From a virus, in IMG/VR virus record IMGVR_UViG_3300020595_000201, positions 1 through 23,535 of that record: a stretch of DNA of 23,535 bases; one strand, 5' to 3'. The position numbers and the translations under genes are program-made. Below the pieces are notes generated by a model. It did not search any database. It had not been told where the DNA came from and was given only the letters and a program-made list of their open reading frames with translations. Positions 14,801-21,493 of this stretch are shown piece by piece. Every line of letters begins with the position of its first letter. Position 1 is the first letter of the stretch.

Positions 14801-15733
14801 ATGGATAGCAAAATTATTAAAAACATTTTCTCGGCATGGCAGGATGTCGTAGAAAAGAAAAAGTTGGATCCTGTAGACGATAAAGCAAACGATAAAGAAT
14901 TTAAGAATCGTAAAGACAAAGACATTGACAACGATGGTGATGTCGATTCTTCGGATGAGTATCTGCACAAGAGACGTGCTGCTACTGATGACGCAATCGA
15001 CGGCGGTAAAAAACCTGCTGACAATGCTAAACCTAAGAAGGGTGTTAATCCTTTCAAGAAGGAAGAAGTTGAGGTTGATGAAGCACGTCAGATGAAAGAT
15101 CCTAAGAAAGATTCAATGGTCACTAAAGGTGGTAAGACCATCGTGATCGACAAGTCTAAGGAAGCAGAGTACCTCAAGAAAGGTTGGACTCTATCTGAAG
15201 CTTCTGATATTGATACTAAATCAGTAGACAAAGCATTGTCTCATGATTGTGCCAAGCATGTAACCTCAGAACAATGGGGATTCGGTGAATGTATCGCAGG
15301 CGAACACACCCTTGTTGAACAAGAAGATGGTTCTGCTGTTGTGACTCATTACGACGTAGTGTTTGAACATGGTGTTGAGTTTGAGGTCCCTGTCGAAGAT
15401 CTTGAAATTCTCTTTTCTGAGTCACATAAACATACTGCTAAGAAAATGAAAGAAAGCAAGACCCATGCTGATCGTACAAAAGGTGCATCAAAAGCAGAGA
15501 CGATGAAAGACAAGCGTAAGGGTAAGCCAGCAAACGACATGGCAAACGATCTCGATGCTGACAATCCTGAACTTGCGGCAGACGATGCGAAAGGTCATGA
15601 AGACGCTACTAAAGCAGGTCGTGCTGTCAAAGGTCAAGCACCTGCGCGCCCAGGCGAGAAGCGCATGGGAGACACAAAGATTGTGAATCCTGTCAAGGGT
15701 TCAGTAACATCAACAACAGGTAAGGAGGGTTAA
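14801..15733 (+). CDS. EF-hand-containing head-core-like protein
   Basis: 310 residues, preceded by AAGGACAGGA. An EF-hand/dockerin-type calcium loop lies at D41-x-D43-x-D45-G46-x-V48-D49-x-x-D52 in a Lys/Asp-rich N-terminal third. Linkers resembling those of the 652-residue protein follow: VEVDEA (90-95), L131-S-E133 before ASDID, and MKESKTH (216-222). A compact central domain spans about 144-212, beginning SHDCAKHV and including HYDVVFEHGVEFEVPVEDLE; I recall this segment in marine T4-like phages. The C-terminal third (215-310) is low-complexity, Lys/Ala/Asp-rich and probably disordered. A calcium-binding prohead core component is the most likely reading; the calcium part is motif-based. 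Confidence 0.75.
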   Translation: MDSKIIKNIFSAWQDVVEKKKLDPVDDKANDKEFKNRKDKDIDNDGDVDSSDEYLHKRRAATDDAIDGGKKPADNAKPKKGVNPFKKEEVEVDEARQMKDPKKDSMVTKGGKTIVIDKSKEAEYLKKGWTLSEASDIDTKSVDKALSHDCAKHVTSEQWGFGECIAGEHTLVEQEDGSAVVTHYDVVFEHGVEFEVPVEDLEILFSESHKHTAKKMKESKTHADRTKGASKAETMKDKRKGKPANDMANDLDADNPELAADDAKGHEDATKAGRAVKGQAPARPGEKRMGDTKIVNPVKGSVTSTTGKEG

Positions 15734-15976
15734 ATGTCAATAAAAGCACCACATTGGGCACCAGCAGGTACTCATCCTACTTCAAAGGGATGGGCAACAC
15801 CAACCGGCGAAGTAGTCAAAAAACAGAAGTTTACTGCGGAACAAATCGCAGAGTGGCATTCGGGTCCAGTCGTACAGACATTACACGAAGCACCAGTCGT
15901 CGAATCAGTGGTAACACCTGAAGTACAAGAATTTCATTATGGAGAAACCGCTGAAGAAACTTCCCCCGAACTATAA
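15734..15976 (+). CDS. Small conserved-type phage protein, unknown function
   Basis: 80 residues, starting right after the preceding stop, with a strong Shine-Dalgarno (AAGGAGG, 15722-15728). The N-terminal half has a Trp/Pro/Gly pattern (APHWAPAGTHPTSKGWATPTG) followed by a short helix (TAEQIAEWHSG). The C-terminal half is acidic, Val/Pro/Glu-rich and probably unfolded. No membrane segment or catalytic motif is seen. It sits between the EF-hand core-like protein and the EF-hand membrane protein and is probably co-translated with them. Confidence 0.65.
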   Translation: MSIKAPHWAPAGTHPTSKGWATPTGEVVKKQKFTAEQIAEWHSGPVVQTLHEAPVVESVVTPEVQEFHYGETAEETSPEL

Positions 15977-15985
15977 GGAAGACTA

Positions 15986-16312
15986 ATGAGTGATGAATTA
16001 GAAAAGATCCATCATCCTGCTGATACTAACGGAGACGGTAAAGTATCCGAAGAAGAACAGGCAATGTATCTAGAGTTTAAAAGAAAAGAACTTGACGATG
16101 CTGACGCAATGCGTGATGCGCAACGTAAGATGACGTGGTTTGCTTTATTCGGATTATTACTCTACCCCTTTGCTGTTGTATTAGCCGATACGGTTGGTCT
16201 AAACCAAGCCTCAAAGATCCTCGGTGATATGGCGGCTACATACTTCGTGTCTGTAGCGGCAATTGTAGCAGCATTCTTTGGTGGTCAAGCGTACTCAACA
16301 TCTAAGAAGTAG
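15986..16312 (+). CDS. EF-hand protein with two membrane helices
   Basis: 108 residues; AAGGA 6 nt before the start. Residues 13-24 (DTNGDGKVSEEE) are a textbook 12-residue EF-hand loop with calcium ligands at D13, N15, D17, S21 and E24. A charged helix follows (26-48). Two membrane segments are clear: about 50-67 (TWFALFGLLLYPFAVVLA) and 83-99 (AATYFVSVAAIVAAFFG), ending in a short Lys tail. Two helices with both ends probably cytoplasmic resemble a holin, but the calcium-binding head is atypical, so a calcium-responsive membrane protein is an alternative. It is the last gene before the terminator. Confidence 0.75.
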   Translation: MSDELEKIHHPADTNGDGKVSEEEQAMYLEFKRKELDDADAMRDAQRKMTWFALFGLLLYPFAVVLADTVGLNQASKILGDMAATYFVSVAAIVAAFFGGQAYSTSKK

Positions 16313-16330
16313 ATAAAATCGTCTCCTAGA

Positions 16331-16357
16331 AAACCCACAAACGCTGTGGGTTTTTTT
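16331..16357 (+). terminator. Intrinsic (Rho-independent) terminator
   Basis: A 9-bp perfect stem (aaacccaca with tgtgggttt), loop aacgc, and a run of seven T overlapping the 3' arm, in the gap between the EF-hand membrane protein and the next gene. It closes the late head-interior transcription unit. Confidence 0.9.
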
Positions 16358-16395
16358 ATAAGTATAATAAAGTGAATTTGTTATAAGGGATCCTG

Positions 16396-16767
16396 ATGTT
16401 ACTATTTGATGATTTAGACGAAGAGAATTTTCTTCTATATGCCGCAAAAAATTATTATAACCCCACTTGTATTGACGCAGAAGAATTCTACGAAGATATA
16501 AAGAGATTTAAATATCTGAAGAGATTGATTAGGCGATATGATGATGGCGGTACACTTGCGGTCAATTTGATATTAAATCATCTAGTAGTAATTTTTAATG
16601 TGTTTGGTATTGAAGCCGGTTTACGAATGTTAGAATATAAGTTGGTTATTGCCTCGGATCTTTCAATCGTCAAACCTTTCCTGATATATTTGAACGCTAT
16701 CACAAATGATAAATATACAGGTATACCTATGGACAACCATGTCGTAGAAGAATTGAGGAAAATATAG
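16396..16767 (+). CDS. Marine T4-like phage protein of unknown function
   Basis: 123 residues; AAGGGA 5 nt upstream. A mostly helical, Leu/Tyr-rich protein: LLYAAKNYYNPTCIDAEEFYEDI, then KYLKRLIRRYDDGG and a hydrophobic NLILNHLVVIFNVFGIEAG stretch (about 57-75) that is more likely a buried helix than a membrane span because charges follow closely. I recall similar sequences in marine T4-like phages with no known role. A TATAAT (16363-16368) lies upstream but has no matching -35. The stop codon overlaps the next start by 1 nt. Confidence 0.75.
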   Translation: MLLFDDLDEENFLLYAAKNYYNPTCIDAEEFYEDIKRFKYLKRLIRRYDDGGTLAVNLILNHLVVIFNVFGIEAGLRMLEYKLVIASDLSIVKPFLIYLNAITNDKYTGIPMDNHVVEELRKI

Positions 16768-17354
16768 TGTCATTAGCATCAAGAGCAGGAGATATCTACT
16801 ATTCGTTTAGGTTTGTAAAACTTCTCACAACGCCGTGGAACGAAACCGACGCCTATGATTTAGGTATTATTGACGAGAATGGAAAGCGTGTCAAGTCAGT
16901 TAAATTAGATAATGATGAAAAGAAATCGGCTTACAGTACGTTTATTCGTATGGTATTTAATCTCAAAAGATTGTTAGAAAAGGTTCCGGGAGGAAAGTCT
17001 GTCCTTTCGTCATATGCTGCCGCATTGTTTCTACTCAGAGAGAAATATGAACTGTCAGATAAAACGATAGACAAGATGCTCAAGCAATGTGAGATTGACC
17101 CATTAGATCTGATGTCAGAAAGTAGTCAATGGTATGTGTTAGACGATAGACAATTATCTCCTGGCCTCTATCATGTTCGAGAAGAGAAGTTGTTATCATC
17201 TACTCTTGATGACATAGTCAACGCAAAGGATAAAGTTCGTGTGTCCAATGACAACTATCCTATTGGTGAAATTTTTGGTTTAGATATATATGAAGTAACA
17301 CACTTAAACTCAAATCAACCTGTATATGTAACAGTAGGGGAACTTTACAAATGA
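16767..17354 (+). CDS. Marine T4-like phage protein of unknown function, likely structural
   Basis: 195 residues with a GTG start formed at TAGTG, sharing one base with the previous stop; GAGGAA (16755-16760) is 6 nt upstream. The N-terminal half has RAGDIYYSFRFVKLLTTPW, a LGIIDENGKRVKSVK turn and a helix ending LLEKVPGGKSVLSSYAAALF. The C-terminal half is more strand-like, with WYVLDDRQLSPGLYHV and GEIFGLDIYEVTHL. It is cytoplasmic with no catalytic motif. The tight coupling with the 123-residue gene suggests that the two products act together, perhaps in virion assembly (inference). Confidence 0.75.
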   Translation: MSLASRAGDIYYSFRFVKLLTTPWNETDAYDLGIIDENGKRVKSVKLDNDEKKSAYSTFIRMVFNLKRLLEKVPGGKSVLSSYAAALFLLREKYELSDKTIDKMLKQCEIDPLDLMSESSQWYVLDDRQLSPGLYHVREEKLLSSTLDDIVNAKDKVRVSNDNYPIGEIFGLDIYEVTHLNSNQPVYVTVGELYK

Positions 17355-17527
17355 AATCATTCAAAAACTTCGTAGAAGAACCTACAATGACAACTGGGCC
17401 TGGAGTGGCGGGAACATCACCTAATGATCCCGCTGATTGGGCTCACAATAAAAAGAAAAAGAATCGGCGACCCCTTACTCGACGATTCATTGAAATTAAT
17501 GGCAAGTTTAAAAAACAAGAAAAATGA
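17351..17527 (+). CDS. 58-residue basic protein with head-targeting-like N-terminus
   Basis: Start and stop are both in ATGA overlaps (17351-17354 with the preceding stop, 17524-17527 with the next start), the normal gene packing of this genome. The N-terminus MKSFKNFVEEP closely resembles MVSFKNFCEA at 14213 and the other SFxxF peptides. A Thr/Gly/Pro-rich middle (TMTTGPGVAGTSPNDPADW) is followed by a basic tail (NKKKKNRRPLTRRFIEI). It could be a small internal head protein. Its length alone would not convince, but the two-sided coupling and shared N-terminal peptide do. Confidence 0.7.
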   Translation: MKSFKNFVEEPTMTTGPGVAGTSPNDPADWAHNKKKKNRRPLTRRFIEINGKFKKQEK

Positions 17528-17820
17528 AACGCTTGTTGTTATTCGTTCTACTCCTTTCTGGATGTAGTAATGTAGGATGGTCTCCCAATGTTCAAGAAAG
17601 GGAACAACCGGACGACACATCTTTATACAGTATAAGTATTACTGCCACATACCCCAAAGATCAATTTATGTCTTCTGAGGAACGAGAAGAATACGTTTTG
17701 TTGCCTCCTCATGCTCAAGATAGGCTGATGGAGTATTATCGACAAAGAGAAGACGACAGAGAAAGAGAAGACGAAATACTTGTCTGTCTGTTACAGTTAC
17801 CACCAAGTTTGGAGTGTTAG
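17524..17820 (+). CDS. Small lipoprotein, candidate outer-membrane spanin
   Basis: 98 residues. MKRLLLFVLLLSGC is a short lipoprotein signal with lipobox L-S-G-C (Cys 14), so the mature protein would be an acylated, membrane-tethered periplasmic protein of about 85 residues. The rest is charged and includes an Arg/Glu/Asp-rich helix (YYRQREDDREREDEI); extra cysteines occur near the end (VCLL, LEC). Position just before a membrane-anchored coiled-coil gene suggests a spanin-type lysis role. The second lipoprotein at 18257 is the stronger partner candidate, so this one may be accessory. Confidence 0.65.
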   Translation: MKRLLLFVLLLSGCSNVGWSPNVQEREQPDDTSLYSISITATYPKDQFMSSEEREEYVLLPPHAQDRLMEYYRQREDDREREDEILVCLLQLPPSLEC

Positions 17821-17823
17821 ATT

Positions 17824-18270
17824 ATGCTGTTTTTTATTAAACTATTACCTGTTTTACTTTTAGTGGGCGGCGGTGCGTATGGTTATCATACAGTCAAAGT
17901 AAACGAAATGAGTGCCACAATCGCACAGAAAGAATCCGCAATTGTTATTCTGAAATCAAACGAAGAGAAACTCATTGCGGCAGAAGAAAAGAACCGTAAA
18001 GCAATTGAGACGATGAAACAAGACATTGAGAAACAACGGGAAGCATTCACGAATCTGTCGACTCAACATGTCCAACTTACTAAAGAACGTGACGAATACA
18101 TGTCGATATTTCGCAAACACGACCTCACAAAACTAGCACGGCGAAAACCAGGTCTGATTGAGCCTCGAATCAATAACGGTACAGCACAAGTGTTTCGCCA
18201 AGTGGAGCAAGACAGTCGTGAAGTGGATCAAGCAGACGATGTAGTGGAGATTAAAAATGAAAAAGATTAG
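17824..18270 (+). CDS. Candidate inner-membrane spanin (Rz-like)
   Basis: 148 residues; GGAG 9 nt upstream of the ATG. One N-terminal membrane anchor (about 2-20, LFFIKLLPVLLLVGGGAYGY) is followed by a long coiled coil (27-95, including KNRKAIETMKQDIEKQREAF) reaching into the periplasm. It continues into a KHDLTKLARRKPGLIEPRIN segment (about 98-117) and an acidic tail. Single-anchor plus coiled coil is the architecture of Rz-type i-spanins, which fuse inner and outer membranes in the last step of lysis. The 3' end overlaps the next lipoprotein gene by 14 nt, as often seen for i-/o-spanin pairs. Confidence 0.75.
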   Translation: MLFFIKLLPVLLLVGGGAYGYHTVKVNEMSATIAQKESAIVILKSNEEKLIAAEEKNRKAIETMKQDIEKQREAFTNLSTQHVQLTKERDEYMSIFRKHDLTKLARRKPGLIEPRINNGTAQVFRQVEQDSREVDQADDVVEIKNEKD

Positions 18271-18712
18271 TATCGTATTGATTGTATTGGTTGCTATATT
18301 ACTTCCAGGCTGTTCGTCGATCCCGATTTTTGGTTGGGGAAAAGAACCCGAACCACTTCCTCCTAAAGTTGTCACTGTCACTGAGACAGTCCCTTTACGG
18401 ATTTATCAACCGCCTCTTCCTCAAGAGATTTCACTTGAGAATGTTAAGTTTTTTGTTATCACACAGAAGAACCTAGAAGAGCAGACGGCTAAGATTGAAA
18501 AAATTCTTGGAGGAGATTTCGTAGTATTCGCTTTGACTCCTCAAAGTTATGAAAACATGGCTTACAATCTTCAAGAGATTCGACGATATGTTCGTCAACA
18601 GAAAGAGATCATTCTCTACTACCGTGAAGCCACGACAGGTGATGATGGAACTGATGCTGAAGATTGGATAGAAAAGAATAAAGAAGTGGTAGAACAACAG
18701 AAATCTGATTGA
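18257..18712 (+). CDS. Lipoprotein, candidate outer-membrane spanin partner
   Basis: 151 residues; GGAG 7 nt upstream, in the end of the i-spanin gene. The signal MKKISIVLIVLVAILLPGC has lipobox L-P-G-C (Cys 19), followed by a Pro-rich periplasmic linker (EPEPLPPKVV, IYQPPLPQE) as in Rz1-like o-spanins. A folded-looking domain (about 62-125) contains VKFFVITQKN, FVVFALTPQSYENMAYNL and RRYVRQQKEIILYY. At 151 residues it is much longer than lambda Rz1, so it may have a further role. A sigma-70 -35 element begins just before its stop codon. Confidence 0.72.
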   Translation: MKKISIVLIVLVAILLPGCSSIPIFGWGKEPEPLPPKVVTVTETVPLRIYQPPLPQEISLENVKFFVITQKNLEEQTAKIEKILGGDFVVFALTPQSYENMAYNLQEIRRYVRQQKEIILYYREATTGDDGTDAEDWIEKNKEVVEQQKSD

Positions 18713-18737
18713 CACGGCGTTATATGTAGTGTATCAT
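18709..18737 (+). promoter_or_regulatory. Strong sigma-70 promoter for the nrd-isc operon
   Basis: TTGACA at 18709-18714 and TATCAT at 18732-18737, 17 bp apart (11 of 12 consensus bases). The start site would be near 18744, with a leader of about 28 nt to the nrdA ATG. This suits early or middle expression of nucleotide metabolism genes. Confidence 0.75.
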
Positions 18738-18745
18738 GTACCTTG

Positions 18746-18753
18746 TATAAATT
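18746..18753 (+). promoter_or_regulatory. Near-consensus late promoter element
   Basis: TATAAATT differs from the late consensus only in the last base. It lies between the sigma-70 promoter and nrdA and could allow continued late expression, or be chance. Confidence 0.3.
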
Positions 18754-18771
18754 ATAAAAAGAGAAAAACGA

Positions 18772-20760
18772 ATGTCGCTGAAAATAGATCTATCCCGAGA
18801 CGAACTGTTAGAAGACTATGCTGTCGGGATGCTGAAAGATTTTTACTTAAAAGAATATGAAACATCGCCTCAAGAAGCCTATTCTCGTGCCGCAAAAGCA
18901 TGGTCAACATACAAAGATGAATTAGACGAAGATATGGCAAGCCGACTCTATGAGTATGTGAGCAAGAAGTGGTTCATGTTCGCATCTCCTGTGCTGTCGA
19001 ACGCCCCCAATGGTGATACAAAAAACAAAGGGATGCCCATCTCCTGTTTCCTTACATATGTTCCCGACACTCTCGAAGGGTTGATCGAACACTCGTCTGA
19101 GTTGCGTTGGTTAAGCGTTATGGGTGGTGGCGTAGGTGGTCACTGGTCAGACGTTCGTACCGTGAGTGATATCGCACCAGGCCCAATGCCGTTTCTACAC
19201 ACTGTAGATGCTGACATGATTGCGTATCGTCAAGGTAAGACTCGCAAGGGTTCTTATGCGGCATATATGGATGTGAGTCATCCCGAAATCATTGAGTTTT
19301 TGAACATGCGTATACCTACGGGTGACGTACAACGCAAAGCATTGAATCTGCACAACGCAGTCAATATCACTGATGAGTTTATGGACGCTGTTGTAAACAA
19401 TAAGACATTTGATCTGCGAGATCCAAAGGACGACGCTGTCAAAGATACTGTTAGTGCTCGAAAACTGTGGGAACGAATCATTGAGATTCGTTTTCGAACA
19501 GGCGAACCTTATCTAAACTTTATCGATACGGCGAACCGAGATCTGCCTCAGAGTCTAAAAGATCTTGGTCTGCGTATCAACGGTAGTAATCTATGTAACG
19601 AGATTCACTTACCTACAAGTGCTGATCGAACCGCTGTGTGTTGTCTGTCGTCACTCAATCTGGAGTATTACGACGAATGGAAAGATACTAACATTGTTAG
19701 GGATCTTATTCGAATGCTTGATAACGTATTAGAGTATTTTATTGAGAACGCACCCGACACAATCTCAAGAGCAAGATATAGCGCATCACGAGAAAGATCT
19801 ATTGGGTTGGGTGCTATGGGGTTTCATTCACTACTCCAAAAACATGGGGTTGCTTGGGAATCCGATAAGGCACGCGAAATCAATGATGTGGTGTTCAGTC
19901 GCATTAAGTCAGAGGCACTTGAAGAGACTCGGTTTCTTGCTCGTGTGCGTGGTTGTTATCCTGATGGTGAAGGTTATGGTCGTAGGAATGCACACCTGTT
20001 AGCGATTGCTCCTAATGCGTCAAGTGGTGTTGTTCTATCAACAAGCCCTTCGATCGAACCATCTAAGGCAAATGCATACACACATCGTACTCGTGCTGGT
20101 TCATTCCTTGTAAAGAATAAATATCTCACAACATTACTTGAAGAGAAAGGTCAGAACAACGATTCGATTTGGACCTCGATCATTACTAATAGAGGTTCTG
20201 TACAACATCTACCTTTCCTGACAGAAGGTGAGAAATCAATCTTTAAGACAGCACAAGAACTCGACCAGAACTGGGTCGTACAACATGCTGGAGATCGACA
20301 GAAGTATATCTGTCAGGGTCAGTCGGTCAATCTGTTCTTTCCGTCAGGCACACAGAAGTCATATGTTAATGCGGTTCACATCAAAGCGTGGAAAGAAGGT
20401 CTGAAAGGTCTGTACTACCTACGCACCGAAGCGAAGAATCGTGCTGAGAATGTGAGTGAGAAAGTGGAGCGAGTAGCATTACAAGATGATGCTCGCACAC
20501 TGGTGTATAGTAAAAAGAACTGCCCGTTCTGTGCTATGGCAATGGAAGAACTCAAACTGCGTGGAATACCTTACGACAAGATCGATCTTGAAGAGATAGG
20601 TAAGACTGCCGCAGAAGTTACCGGTCGTAAAGTAAACACTCTACCACAAATATACTTAGAGGGTTCATATATAGGTGGTTACGATGAATTGATGGCACAC
20701 TTTAATGGAGTTGTTGTAGATTCAGAAGAAGACGAAGAATGTAGGGCTTGCGAGGGATAA
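18772..20760 (+). CDS. nrdA: Class I ribonucleotide reductase large subunit with embedded glutaredoxin domain
   Basis: 662 residues. Reduces ribonucleoside diphosphates to deoxyribonucleotides with the NrdB radical subunit. Active-site residues are in place: C92 (PISCFL) and C291 (CLSSLN) as the redox pair, C275 in N273-L-C-N-E277 as the thiyl-radical cysteine with its Asn/Glu partners, and Y548-Y549 for radical transfer. The core begins almost at once, so the N-terminal ATP-cone of typical NrdA is missing, predicting loss of dATP feedback inhibition. Residues about 575-645 are a glutaredoxin (C584-P-F-C587, T623-L-P cis-proline motif, GGYDEL). After it comes a short acidic tail ending C657-R-A-C660-E-G, the usual mobile CxxC redox tail. 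Glutaredoxin is thus inserted between core and tail. First gene of the operon. Confidence 0.95.
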   Translation: MSLKIDLSRDELLEDYAVGMLKDFYLKEYETSPQEAYSRAAKAWSTYKDELDEDMASRLYEYVSKKWFMFASPVLSNAPNGDTKNKGMPISCFLTYVPDTLEGLIEHSSELRWLSVMGGGVGGHWSDVRTVSDIAPGPMPFLHTVDADMIAYRQGKTRKGSYAAYMDVSHPEIIEFLNMRIPTGDVQRKALNLHNAVNITDEFMDAVVNNKTFDLRDPKDDAVKDTVSARKLWERIIEIRFRTGEPYLNFIDTANRDLPQSLKDLGLRINGSNLCNEIHLPTSADRTAVCCLSSLNLEYYDEWKDTNIVRDLIRMLDNVLEYFIENAPDTISRARYSASRERSIGLGAMGFHSLLQKHGVAWESDKAREINDVVFSRIKSEALEETRFLARVRGCYPDGEGYGRRNAHLLAIAPNASSGVVLSTSPSIEPSKANAYTHRTRAGSFLVKNKYLTTLLEEKGQNNDSIWTSIITNRGSVQHLPFLTEGEKSIFKTAQELDQNWVVQHAGDRQKYICQGQSVNLFFPSGTQKSYVNAVHIKAWKEGLKGLYYLRTEAKNRAENVSEKVERVALQDDARTLVYSKKNCPFCAMAMEELKLRGIPYDKIDLEEIGKTAAEVTGRKVNTLPQIYLEGSYIGGYDELMAHFNGVVVDSEEDEECRACEG

Positions 20761-20763
20761 CTG

Positions 20764-21165
20764 ATGTCATATTCAGACAAAGTTATGGATCACTATGAAA
20801 ACCCACGTAATGTTGGGAGACTGGACAAGGAATCTTCTGAAGTTGGCACAGGTATGGTCGGTGCACCTGCTTGTGGTGACGTAATGTTGTTACAAATCAA
20901 GGTGAATGACAATGGAATTATCGAAGATGCTAAATTTAAAACCTACGGATGCGGAAGTGCTATCGCTTCTTCCTCATTGCTTACCGAATGGGTTAAAGGT
21001 CGAAGTCTTGAGGAAGCTGGAGAAATTAAAAACACCCAACTTGCCGAAGAACTTGCCCTCCCACCCGTCAAAATCCACTGTAGTGTCCTTGCAGAAGATG
21101 CGATCAAAGCTGCGATAAAGGACTATAGAGGCAAACATGATAACACTGACACAGTCCGCCTCTGA
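20764..21165 (+). CDS. iscU: IscU-type iron-sulphur cluster scaffold
   Basis: 133 residues, GAGGG 7 nt upstream, 3 nt after nrdA. All ligand residues of IscU are present at the same numbers as in Escherichia coli IscU: C37 and D39 (GAPACGDV), C63 (YGCGSA), H105 and C106 (KIHCS). The LPPVK motif bound by the HscA chaperone is at 99-103, so it should interact with the host ISC machinery. It assembles 2Fe-2S or 4Fe-4S clusters from cysteine-desulphurase sulphur and iron. Full length and intact, hence probably functional. The phage supplies the scaffold but no desulphurase in this window, so it must rely on host IscS. Overlaps iscA by 29 nt. Confidence 0.95.
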   Translation: MSYSDKVMDHYENPRNVGRLDKESSEVGTGMVGAPACGDVMLLQIKVNDNGIIEDAKFKTYGCGSAIASSSLLTEWVKGRSLEEAGEIKNTQLAEELALPPVKIHCSVLAEDAIKAAIKDYRGKHDNTDTVRL

Positions 21166-21457
21166 ACATATATCCAATTTTATCGAACAACGCGGTAAAG
21201 GTATCGGTATTCGTGTTGGCATAAAATCCACGGGTTGTTCTGGTTATGCGTATATTGTAGAACCCGTTGATGAAAAACAAGAGTGGGATAATATCTTCCA
21301 AGACAAAGGTATAGATATCTTTGTTGACGGAAAGAGCTTGGTCTACATAGACGGTAGCGAAGTTGATTACATCAGAAACGGATTAAACGCAGGATTAGAA
21401 TTTAACAACCCCAACATCAAAGCAGAATGTGGTTGTGGAGAAAGTTTTACTATATGA
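21137..21457 (+). CDS. iscA: A-type iron-sulphur carrier (IscA/ErpA-like)
   Basis: 106 residues, about the length of bacterial IscA. AGAGG lies 5 nt before the ATG, inside the end of iscU. The three cluster-binding cysteines are C34 (STGCSGYAY), C98 and C100 (ECGCGESF). Such proteins accept clusters from IscU and deliver them to target apoproteins; some bind iron. IscA and ErpA cannot be told apart from sequence inspection alone. The 29-nt overlap with iscU implies co-translation. Confidence 0.92.
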   Translation: MITLTQSASEHISNFIEQRGKGIGIRVGIKSTGCSGYAYIVEPVDEKQEWDNIFQDKGIDIFVDGKSLVYIDGSEVDYIRNGLNAGLEFNNPNIKAECGCGESFTI

Positions 21458-21493
21458 AATTAACTGAAATCAAAGATTATAAAGGAAATATTA

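Noticed and set aside
16363-16368. TATAAT after the intrinsic terminator as a promoter for the 16396 gene
   Set aside because: No -35-like hexamer at suitable spacing (aacgct lies there), and no TATAAATA late motif; kept as unproven.
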